This document shows positions 57,808-64,000 of a stretch of 64,000 bases of DNA, piece by piece (position 1 is the first letter of the stretch; each line of letters begins with the position of its first letter). The notes beneath the pieces are model-generated. The model searched no databases, was not told the origin of the DNA, and was given only the letters and a program-made list of their open reading frames with translations. Where the stretch lies: positions 1 through 64,000 of the forward strand of contig NZ_JAHKKG010000012.1 of the NCBI RefSeq assembly GCF_018829635.1. Reading direction: 5' to 3'. Made by a program: the position numbers and the translations under genes. Source of the stretch: Paractinoplanes bogorensis (lineage in GTDB: Bacteria; Actinomycetota; Actinomycetes; Mycobacteriales; Micromonosporaceae).

Positions 57808-58480
57808 GCCCGATCAGGTAGGCCTGGTTGCGCATCTGGAATGCGAAGAAGCCGGGCCGGTCCTCCTCGACCGACTGCACGAGTTGGCCGAACAGTTCCG
57901 CGCTGATCGCACCGTTCAGGTGCAGGAAGGCGGACAGGGCGGCGCCGACGAGCCGGGGCGGCGCGCCCGGGGTGAATCGGTCGGCCACCACGCGCAGTTC
58001 CTCGGCGAACCGTCCGGTGATCGGTGGCCGCTCGGCGATCTTCCCGGCCTTGTAGCCGTCCTTGACGACGTCGGCGATCAGCAGGATCACCCGGGTCGCG
58101 GGGCCGATCGTGTCCTGCGGCGCCTGGTAGCCGGGCACCGGACTTCCGTAGATCAGCGCCCACTGGTGCGGGTCGGCCAGGGCCCATTCCCGTACGGCCG
58201 CAGTGATCTGTAAAAACCGGTCGAGGGGCTCGCGGGGGCCCGCCCCGGCCCGCTCCGCGGCGTCGCCGAGCGAGTTGTAGGCATCGATGATCAGGGCGGT
58301 CAGCAGCTCGTCGCGGCTCGCGAAGTAGCGGTAGACCGCGGACGAGGCCATGCCCAGGTCGCGGGCGACCGCGCGCAGCGACAGGTTGGCCCCGTCGGTG
58401 GCGAGGTGCCGGCGAGCCACGGTCTTGATCTCTTCGGTCATCTCGGCCCGGACGCGGGCCCGTACTCCGGAGGCGCTCAT
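57791..58480 (-). CDS. TetR family transcriptional regulator
   Basis: The 229-residue protein has the TetR HTH (RAEMTEEIKTVARRHLATDG then VARDLGMASSAVYRYFASRDELLTALI) and a TetR_C_25-like ligand domain with WALADPHQWALIYGSPVPGY. ATG 58480 is chosen, with CACACT 6 bases upstream. The divergent gene encodes an NAD-dependent epimerase-like protein, and two palindromic sites lie in between, so it probably represses both. Confidence 0.9.
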   Translation of the reverse strand: MSASGVRARVRAEMTEEIKTVARRHLATDGANLSLRAVARDLGMASSAVYRYFASRDELLTALIIDAYNSLGDAAERAGAGPREPLDRFLQITAAVREWALADPHQWALIYGSPVPGYQAPQDTIGPATRVILLIADVVKDGYKAGKIAERPPITGRFAEELRVVADRFTPGAPPRLVGAALSAFLHLNGAISAELFGQLVQSVEEDRPGFFAFQMRNQAYLIGLTDEL

Positions 58481-58500
58481 GCGACCAGTGTGCCACAACG

Positions 58501-58513
58501 AGAGCAGTGCTCT
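58501..58513. promoter_or_regulatory. TetR operator copy 1
   Basis: AGAGCAGTGCTCT is a perfect palindrome around a central G, 20 bases from the TetR start. Confidence 0.65.
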
Positions 58514-58553
58514 TGCTTTTGCCGCCGAGTCGTGTAATCGTTGTTCTCAACAG

Positions 58554-58566
58554 AGAGCGGTGCTCA
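58554..58566. promoter_or_regulatory. TetR operator copy 2
   Basis: AGAGCGGTGCTCA matches copy 1 at 11 of 13 positions and lies 15 bases before the epimerase-like gene's start. The two copies flank the shared promoter region, 53 bases apart, about five helical turns. Confidence 0.6.
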
Positions 58567-58581
58567 CAAAGGAGAACGGCA

Positions 58582-59511
58582 ATGCCTACTCACGTCGTCG
58601 TCGGTTCCGGTCCCATCGGCTCCTCGGTCGCCCGCGGGCTGGCCGAGCGCGGCGAGCGGGTCCGCATGGTCACCCGAAGTGGCAAGGGCCCGTCGCACCC
58701 GCTGATCGAGCTGGTCGCGGCCGACGCCTCCGACGCCCGCCGGCTCACCGAGCTGACCCAGGGCGCGGAGACGCTCTACAACTGCGCGAACCCGAAGTAC
58801 ACGGAGTGGGAGAAGCTCTGGTTCCCGATGAACGACGCGATGATCGCCGCGGCCAAGGCGGCCGGCGCGGTCTACGTGATCACCGGAAACCTGTACGTCT
58901 ACGGCCCGCAGCCCGGTGGCCACATGACCGAGAACAGCCCGCTGGCCGCCGTCGGCCGCAAGGGCAAGGTGCGGATCCAGATGTGGCGCGACGCCCTGGC
59001 CAGCGGCGTCCGTACGGTCGAGGTGCGCGGCTCCGACTACATCGGCGCGGGCGCGGTCGGCGTGTTCTCGTACAGCATCCTGCCCGCCCTGAACGCCGGC
59101 CGGGCTGCGTACGCCACCGCCGACCCCGACCTGCCGCACAGCTTCACCTACACCGGCGACATGGCCAGCACCATGATCACGCTGGCCCACGACGAGCGCG
59201 CCTGGGGCAAGGCCTGGCACACCCCGACCGCCCCGGCCATCTCGATCCGCGAGCTCGCCGACCGCTACTGCGACTTCGTCGGCCGGCCGCACCTGACCAT
59301 CCGCAAGCTGCCGCGCGCGGTGATGCGGACGGCCGGGCTGTTCCAGCCGATGGCCCGTGAGCTGGCCGAGATGGACTACCAGTTCTACCGGCCGTTCCAC
59401 CTGGACAGCTCGCTCACCGAGCGCACCTTCGGCCTGCAGGCCAGCCCGATCGAGGTCGGCATCCGCGAGACGGCGGAGGACGCCCAGGCCATCGCCGCCC
59501 GCACCATGTAG
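58582..59511 (+). CDS. NAD-dependent epimerase/dehydratase family protein (atypical SDR)
   Basis: The 309-residue protein begins THVVVGSGPIGSSVARGLAERGERVRMVTRSG, a Rossmann fold with G-S-G-P-I-G-S rather than the normal G-x-x-G-x-x-G of extended SDRs, and R in VTRSG for NADP. YVITGNLYVYGPQ, YIGAGAVGVF and SFTYTGDMASTMITLA are typical of extended SDRs. The Y-x3-K pair is not obvious, so a reductase of quinone/NmrA type is also possible. GGAGAACGG precedes ATG 58582. Probably controlled by the divergent TetR. Confidence 0.85.
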   Translation: MPTHVVVGSGPIGSSVARGLAERGERVRMVTRSGKGPSHPLIELVAADASDARRLTELTQGAETLYNCANPKYTEWEKLWFPMNDAMIAAAKAAGAVYVITGNLYVYGPQPGGHMTENSPLAAVGRKGKVRIQMWRDALASGVRTVEVRGSDYIGAGAVGVFSYSILPALNAGRAAYATADPDLPHSFTYTGDMASTMITLAHDERAWGKAWHTPTAPAISIRELADRYCDFVGRPHLTIRKLPRAVMRTAGLFQPMARELAEMDYQFYRPFHLDSSLTERTFGLQASPIEVGIRETAEDAQAIAARTM

Positions 59512-59513
59512 TG

Positions 59514-60905
59514 CTAGAGCAACAGGCCGACACCGGCGCGGCGGGGATCTCCCGCCGCGCCCGCCTGCCCGACCGCGGTGACCCCGCCGAAGTAGTGGTT
59601 CATCCCGGGCCACTGCTTGATCTGCCAGCCCGCGGCGGCCAGCGCGCTCAGTTCCTCGCGCGGATAGCCCGGCTCGACGTGCACGGTGTCGTCGACGACG
59701 TGGAAGCGCGGCCGCCCGATCGCCTCGGTCATGTCCAGCCCGTCGACCAGCACGCCGAGCAGGGTGTCGACCAGGGCCGTACGGATCCGGCTGGCTCCCG
59801 CCGACCCGGCCGCCACGGCGAGATGTCCGTCGGGGTCGATCACCACGAGCGGGCACATGTTCGACGACATCCGTTTGCCCGGGGCCATGTCGTCGGTGAC
59901 CAGTTCGCCCTCGCCGAGCATCGAGTTCAGGTTGATGCCCAGTCCCGGCAGCCAGACCCCGGCGCCCAGCCCGAGCGTCGTGGTGATCACGCAGGCGTTG
60001 CCGTCAGCGTCCACCACCGAGACGTTGGTCGTGTCCCCGATCTTCTGCCGGCCCTGGTCGCGCAGGGCGGTGGCGACCCCGGTGGCCCGGCCCGGGCGGG
60101 ACAGGTCGTCCGGCAGCCCGGCGATCGTGTCGACCGTGCGGTTCATGTCGTGGCGGGCCAGCACCCGGTGCCCGGCCAGCGTCGCGTGGTCGACCGGCGT
60201 CTCCAGCACTCGGTAGTCGGCCAGATCCCGCGGGCCCAGACTGCCGCCGGCCGCGCGTACGGTGTCGACCATGATCGCGGCGTAGTCGCCGGTATAGAAG
60301 ACGCCGGGCCCGTCCGCGGCCAGCCGGGCCATCGCCGTGCCCAGCCCCTGGTGGAACAGCCGGTCGCCGCCCTGCAGCCGTTTCCCGTTGGGCGTGTAGA
60401 CCGGCGCGCCCTCGCCCCAGGCCAGCGCGGGTGCGCAGGCGTCGAGGGTCTGCGCGTGCGCGGCCGGCACCGGCACCCCGGTCGTGGCCAGCTCGACCGC
60501 GGGCGCCACCACATCGGCCCACGGCAGCCGGCCCCAGCGCCGGTGCACCTCGCCGCAGCCGGCCGGCACACCCGGGACGGCCACGCTCGCCCCGCCGATC
60601 GAATAGACCTGCGGCATGCCCCCGAAGAAGACGTCGACCGCGACCATCGGGCCGGCTTCCCGGTCACCGTCGGTGCCCGGCACCGCGACGAAGAAGTCGA
60701 GACACGTGACCTCGCCGGTGGCCGCGTCGAAGTAGGTGGCGAACCCGCCGCCGCCCAGTCCGGTATAGATCGTCTCGGCCGCGCAGCAGGCCAGCACCGC
60801 CGCGACCGCGGCGTCGGCCGCCGTTCCGCCGTCCCGCAGGATGCGCTGCCCGGCCTCGGCCGTGGCCGGATGACTGGCGGCGACCCCGGCCGCAACCTTT
60901 TTCAT
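59514..60905 (-). CDS. Gamma-glutamyltransferase family protein
   Basis: The 463-residue protein has the Ntn-hydrolase layout: ASHPATAEAGQRILRDGGTA, TGLGGGGFATYFD, the autocleavage site GDTTNVSVVDADGNA with its nucleophile Thr, and GKRMSSNMCPLVV. No signal peptide is present in the chosen form, so it would be cytosolic, unlike E. coli GGT; it may act on gamma-glutamyl compounds or be an acylase-like relative. ATG 60905 has TACGCT 7 bases upstream. An in-frame extension to 60956 or 61061 would overlap the divergent transporter's start. Confidence 0.87.
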   Translation of the reverse strand: MKKVAAGVAASHPATAEAGQRILRDGGTAADAAVAAVLACCAAETIYTGLGGGGFATYFDAATGEVTCLDFFVAVPGTDGDREAGPMVAVDVFFGGMPQVYSIGGASVAVPGVPAGCGEVHRRWGRLPWADVVAPAVELATTGVPVPAAHAQTLDACAPALAWGEGAPVYTPNGKRLQGGDRLFHQGLGTAMARLAADGPGVFYTGDYAAIMVDTVRAAGGSLGPRDLADYRVLETPVDHATLAGHRVLARHDMNRTVDTIAGLPDDLSRPGRATGVATALRDQGRQKIGDTTNVSVVDADGNACVITTTLGLGAGVWLPGLGINLNSMLGEGELVTDDMAPGKRMSSNMCPLVVIDPDGHLAVAAGSAGASRIRTALVDTLLGVLVDGLDMTEAIGRPRFHVVDDTVHVEPGYPREELSALAAAGWQIKQWPGMNHYFGGVTAVGQAGAAGDPRRAGVGLLL

Positions 60906-60954
60906 CTGGCGAAGCGTAGGCGGGATCACAAGATCGTGGTTACCATCCGCGTTC
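60906..60954. promoter_or_regulatory. Divergent leaderless promoter pair
   Basis: Within 49 bases lie TACGCT on the minus strand (60913-60918, 7 bases before the transferase ATG) and TACCAT on the plus strand (60941-60946, 8 bases before the transporter ATG). The -35 regions of the two promoters must overlap. Confidence 0.5.
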
Positions 60955-62289
60955 ATGACGACCGCCGGTCCCACTCCCGACGTACAGCCGGCGGCCGCCC
61001 TGCCACGTCGTGTTTTGGCGGGATATTCCCTAGGTTCGCTGGTCACGGGCGCCTTCGGCACCGTGCCGGGTTTGCTGCTGCTGCCCTATCTGACCGATAC
61101 GTTAGGTGTGGCGGCTGGTGTCGCCGGTCTGCTCGTTCTGCTCCCGAAAGCGTGGGACGTGCTCGTCAACCCGGTCGCCGGGCGCATCTCCGACCGTCGC
61201 GGCGACCGGCGTCCGTTCCTGCTCGGGGCCGGTCTGCTGCTGGCGGTGCTGTTCGCCGCGATCTTCGCCGGCCCGGTCGGCAGCGGAGCCGGCGCGGGTG
61301 CCTACGTCGCCCTGGCTTTCCTCGCCGCCGCCACCGCGTACGCGTTCTTCCAGGTCCCCTACGTCGCGATGCCGGCCGAGCTGACCGACGGCTATGCCGA
61401 GCGCACCCGCCTGATGACCTGGCGGGTCGCCGTGCTGGCGCTGGCCATCCTGGTCTCGGGCGCGCTCGCCCCGCTCGTCGTCGAGCAGACCGGCGGCGGC
61501 CTGGCCGGTCATCGCTGGGCCGGCGTCTTCGTCGGCGCGCTCATCGTCGTCGGCACCCTGGGCGTCTACGCCGGAACGCGCTCGGCCGACTCCCGCTCGG
61601 TGGCCGCGGTCGAGCCCTCCCTGCGCGCCCAGCTTCGGATCGCTGCCGCCAACCGTCCTTTCCGGGCACTGCTCCTCCTCTGGATCGTGCAGGCGGTCGG
61701 CATCGGCACGATGCTGGCCGGCGTGCAGTACTTCGCCGACCACGTGGTCGAGCGGGATTCCGGAGCCACCTTCCTCTTCGCGGCCTTCGTCGGGCCCGCC
61801 CTGCTGGTCATGCCGCTCTGGAGCCGGGTCGGCCGTCGTCTGGGCAAGCCTGTCTCGCTGGCCGTGGGCTCGCTTCTCTTCGCGGCCGGGGCCCTGGCCC
61901 TGCTGGCCGCGCCTCTTCTGCCGCCCGTCGCCGTCTATCTGATCGTGGCGGTGATCGGCGTCGGGTACGCCGGGCAGCAGGTGTTCGCGATGGCGATGCT
62001 GCCGGACTGCATCGCCTATGACACCGAGCGCACCGGCCGCCGCCAGGCCGGCGTGTTCACCGGTCTGTGGACGGCGGGGGAGACGCTCGGGCTGGCGCTC
62101 GGGCCCGGGCTCTACGCACTGGTCCTTCAGCTCTTCGGATATGTGTCGTCGTCGAGCGGCGAGGCCGCCGTGCAGGACGACACCGCCCGTCTGGGTGTGC
62201 TGCTCGGTTTCACCGTGATCCCCGCCCTTCTGGTCGGCGTCGCCGTCGCCCTGCTGCGTTCGTATCGCGACGTCATCCGACACCCCTGA
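60955..62289 (+). CDS. GPH-type (MelB-like) MFS transporter
   Basis: The 444-residue protein has twelve predicted membrane helices and the glycoside-pentoside-hexuronide symporter marks: KAWDVLVNPVAGRISDRRGDRRPFLLGAG after helix 2 and QVPYVAMPAELTDGYAERTRLMTWR in helix 4 to loop, and AMLPDCIAYDTERTGRRQAGVF. These carry sugars or small organic ions with Na+ or H+. It is divergent from the gamma-glutamyltransferase and followed after 77 bases by the PLP enzyme. Confidence 0.88.
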   Translation: MTTAGPTPDVQPAAALPRRVLAGYSLGSLVTGAFGTVPGLLLLPYLTDTLGVAAGVAGLLVLLPKAWDVLVNPVAGRISDRRGDRRPFLLGAGLLLAVLFAAIFAGPVGSGAGAGAYVALAFLAAATAYAFFQVPYVAMPAELTDGYAERTRLMTWRVAVLALAILVSGALAPLVVEQTGGGLAGHRWAGVFVGALIVVGTLGVYAGTRSADSRSVAAVEPSLRAQLRIAAANRPFRALLLLWIVQAVGIGTMLAGVQYFADHVVERDSGATFLFAAFVGPALLVMPLWSRVGRRLGKPVSLAVGSLLFAAGALALLAAPLLPPVAVYLIVAVIGVGYAGQQVFAMAMLPDCIAYDTERTGRRQAGVFTGLWTAGETLGLALGPGLYALVLQLFGYVSSSSGEAAVQDDTARLGVLLGFTVIPALLVGVAVALLRSYRDVIRHP

Positions 62290-62353
62290 CGCCGGTCCGC
62301 CCGGCGGTCTCCGCGGCCCCTCTTTGGCGGTCCTCCCCGCTCCCGGCCTGGGA

Positions 62354-62359
62354 TAGCGT
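62354..62359 (+). promoter_or_regulatory. -10 element for a leaderless mRNA
   Basis: TAGCGT ends 7 bases before ATG 62367. Confidence 0.45.
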
Positions 62360-62366
62360 GATCGCC

Positions 62367-63890
62367 ATGTTGGAGGCGCTGCCCGAGAAGGGCGTTCCGG
62401 GGGAGCAGATCCTCGCCGAGCTGCAAGGTCTGCGAGCGGCCGATCTGCCCACGCACGGCGGCCGGTTGTTCGCGTATGTCTACGACCCCGCGCTCGAGGG
62501 CCTCGACGAGCTGGCCCGAGCCGCCCACGCCATCTCCGCACACGTCAACGGGCTCGACCCGACCGCCTTCCCGTCGCTCCTGGCGATGGAAAACGCCCTG
62601 GTCGGCGCCGCGGCCCGGCTGCTCGGCGGCGACGACCAGACGGTCGGCAGTGTCACCAGCGGCGGCACCGAGTCGCTGATCCTCGCCGTCAAGGCGGCCC
62701 GCGACTCCCGGCCCGAGCTCGCCACCCCGCGCCTGGTGATCCCGTCGACCGCCCACGCGGCGTTCGCCAAGGCGGCGCACTATCTGCGCGTCGCCCTCGA
62801 CGTCGTGCCGGTCGGCGCCGATCTGCGGGCCGATTCGGCTGCGTTGTCCGCGGCCATCACCGCCGACACCGTGCTCGTGGCGGCCTCCGCGCCCTCCTAC
62901 GCCCACGGCGTGGTCGACCCGATTCCCGAGATCGCCGCGATCTGCGCCGAGCGGGGCGTGCGGTTCCATGTGGACGCGTGTTTCGGCGGCTGGGTGCTGC
63001 CCTACCTACGGCGGCTCGGCGCCGATCTGCCGGACTTCGACCTCGCCGTTCCCGGGGTCACCAGCATCTCGGTCGACCTGCACAAATACGCCTACGCGCC
63101 GAAGGGCGTGTCGATCCTGCTGCACCGCGACGAGGCGCTGCGCCGGCCGCAGTATTTCGCCTATGCGGGCTGGCCCGGCTACACGATGATCAACCCGATC
63201 ATCTCGTCCACCCGGTCGGGCGGGCCGATCGCGGCGGCGCTGGCCACCCTGCGGCACATCGGCGACGCGGGCTATCTCGAGCTGGCCGAGCGCACCCGCG
63301 ATGCCGTCGCCGTGCTGGCCGAGGCGGTGGAGCGAGTCGACGGCGTGCGCCTGTTCGCGCCACCCGAGACGACGGTCGTGTGCCTCGCGGCCGGCGGCGC
63401 TCAGACAGCCGACGCGGGCCGGGGCGCCGGGACGGTCGACTCGAGCGACGTCGCTCCGACGGTCGGCTCGGGTGGTGGCGTCGATCTATTTGTTCTCGCC
63501 GACGAGTTGGCTGCGCGTGGTTGGCACACCCAGCCCCAGATGGCGTACGGGGAAATGCCCGCCACGATTCACCTCACGGTGACCGCCGCAGTGGCCGCGA
63601 CCGCCGCCGAGTTCGCGTCCGATCTAGCCGATGCGGTGGCCGCAGCCCGGGCCGCCGGCCCGGCCGACCTGCCACCCGCTCCGCTCGAGGCGGCCGGCGC
63701 ACTGACCCCCGAGATGGTCACCCCCGACCTGATCGCCGGCCTGGCCGAGGGCCTCGGGCTCGGCGGTGGCGACTTCACCCGGATGGCCGCGGTCAACTCG
63801 CTGCTCAACGTGGCCCCGCCCGCTCTCCGGGAAGCGCTGCTCACCGGTTTCCTCAGCCTGCTGCAGCGCCCGGGCGCTGCGGGCGAGTAG
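62367..63890 (+). CDS. PLP-dependent group II decarboxylase / sphingosine-phosphate-lyase-like enzyme
   Basis: The 507-residue protein has VGSVTSGGTESLILAVKAARD (PLP phosphate loop), APSYAHGVVDPIPEIAAICAER, FHVDACFGGWVLPYL (PLP ring Asp) and SVDLHKYAYAPKGVSILLHRD with the Schiff-base Lys in DLHKY. This is the fold-type I group of glutamate/tyrosine decarboxylases and S1P lyases. An extra Gly/Ala-rich stretch (ADAGRGAGTVDSSDVAPTVG, about 350-370) interrupts the C-terminal domain. The C-terminal 70 residues are a helical extension. Substrate unknown. Leaderless ATG; an upstream frame to 62067 is a shadow. Confidence 0.87.
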   Translation: MLEALPEKGVPGEQILAELQGLRAADLPTHGGRLFAYVYDPALEGLDELARAAHAISAHVNGLDPTAFPSLLAMENALVGAAARLLGGDDQTVGSVTSGGTESLILAVKAARDSRPELATPRLVIPSTAHAAFAKAAHYLRVALDVVPVGADLRADSAALSAAITADTVLVAASAPSYAHGVVDPIPEIAAICAERGVRFHVDACFGGWVLPYLRRLGADLPDFDLAVPGVTSISVDLHKYAYAPKGVSILLHRDEALRRPQYFAYAGWPGYTMINPIISSTRSGGPIAAALATLRHIGDAGYLELAERTRDAVAVLAEAVERVDGVRLFAPPETTVVCLAAGGAQTADAGRGAGTVDSSDVAPTVGSGGGVDLFVLADELAARGWHTQPQMAYGEMPATIHLTVTAAVAATAAEFASDLADAVAAARAAGPADLPPAPLEAAGALTPEMVTPDLIAGLAEGLGLGGGDFTRMAAVNSLLNVAPPALREALLTGFLSLLQRPGAAGE

Positions 63891-63893
63891 GTT
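63888..63893 (+). promoter_or_regulatory. -10 element for a leaderless mRNA
   Basis: TAGGTT includes the stop codon of the PLP enzyme gene and ends 6 bases before GTG 63900. Confidence 0.4.
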
Positions 63894-63899
63894 GACGTC

Positions 63900-64000
63900 G
63901 TGGCCGGTCTGCCAGGTGTGCTCGGGGAACCCATCCGGTTCGTGCTGAACTGGGGGCGGCGCTATTCGCTCTGGGTGTTCAACTTCGGGCTGGCGTGCTG
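63900..64000 (+). CDS. nuoB: NADH-quinone oxidoreductase subunit B (NuoB-like), 5' part only
   Basis: The last 101 bases encode MAGLPGVLGEPIRFVLNWGR then RYSLWVFNFGLAC from GTG 63900. The N-W-x-R-x-S-L-W-x-x-x-F-G-L-A-C string is the start of NuoB, whose following cysteines hold cluster N2 of complex I. The gene is cut by the window end. It is not preceded by nuoA, which suggests a second, partial complex I cluster rather than the full nuoA-N operon; this needs the next kilobases. Confidence 0.78.
   Translation, partial: MAGLPGVLGEPIRFVLNWGRRYSLWVFNFGLAC

Noticed and set aside
59511..62021. An 836-codon plus-strand frame across the gamma-glutamyltransferase and part of the transporter
   Set aside because: It is antisense to one real gene and out of frame with another, and has low-complexity Arg/Gly/Ala content only.

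Overview
The window is a high-GC, gene-dense stretch of an actinobacterial chromosome. GTG starts are frequent, third codon positions are strongly G/C, and several markers are typical of the phylum: a resuscitation-promoting factor, DUF3040, DUF3107 and DUF3152 proteins, MoeZ, CsoR, a PASTA-less Ser/Thr kinase and a RecQ helicase fused to a phosphoribosyltransferase. The gene content and protein style suggest Micromonosporaceae (Actinoplanes-like); this is inference, since there is no rRNA in the window. I see no tRNA, rRNA, CRISPR array or prophage. The only mobile DNA is the tail of an IS5-type transposase at the left edge.

Layout. 1-10 kb: transposase tail, methyltransferase/TetR divergent pair with an operator, a Zn-alcohol dehydrogenase/FAD reductase operon, a LysR/SnoaL-like divergent pair, a secreted Rpf-LysM lytic enzyme preceded by a c-di-AMP (ydaO-type) riboswitch, a saccharopine-dehydrogenase-like enoyl reductase, TetR, GNAT, a winged-helix protein and a DUF3040 membrane protein. 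10-14 kb: two polyprenyl-linked sugar transferases of the envelope (GT2-GtrA and GT39 with a glycine-rich tail). 14-18 kb: response regulator, sensor kinase, then a class I DAHP synthase whose leader encodes a 26-residue peptide with Phe-Tyr-Trp-Phe in a row followed by an intrinsic terminator, i.e. a probable aromatic-amino-acid attenuator. 17.6-24 kb: two small exported proteins, a glycoside-hydrolase-like exported protein, TPR and Smr genes, a membrane M28 peptidase and a zinc-ribbon protein. 24-29 kb: an ATGA-coupled signalling operon (receiver-PP2C, CHASE3 histidine kinase, single-domain receiver) running into an inositol-phosphatase-like gene and an SDR. 29-36 kb: exported coiled-coil/ARB_07466-like protein, spermidine-synthase-like membrane protein, Ser/Thr kinase with a CBM2-like outer domain, MFS exporter, an SDR flanked by tandem repeats and a two-part DUF3052-like protein. 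36-42.6 kb: RecQ-PRT, a copper module (csoR-copZ-exported His/Met-rich protein), a large methyltransferase, heme oxygenase with a DUF2470 partner. 42.6-52.5 kb: DEAD-box helicase, DUF3107, TetR, a repeat-rich 873-residue protein, alpha/beta hydrolase, DUF3152 zinc-protease-like protein, moeZ and an alpha/alpha-toroid protein. 52.7-54.3 kb: two exported surface proteins. 54.3-57.8 kb: proBA, alkyltransferase-like protein and a TIGR00027 methyltransferase. 57.8-64 kb: TetR/epimerase divergent pair with two operators, gamma-glutamyltransferase, GPH-type transporter, PLP-dependent decarboxylase-like enzyme, and the start of a nuoB-like gene cut by the window end.

Most of the window is core or envelope-related metabolism rather than an island. 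The strongest regulatory signals are RNA-level: the aroG-type leader-peptide attenuator and the c-di-AMP riboswitch in front of rpf. At least twelve genes carry a TAnnnT hexamer 6-8 nt upstream of the start codon and no Shine-Dalgarno sequence, which points to widespread leaderless transcription and was used here to choose several starts.
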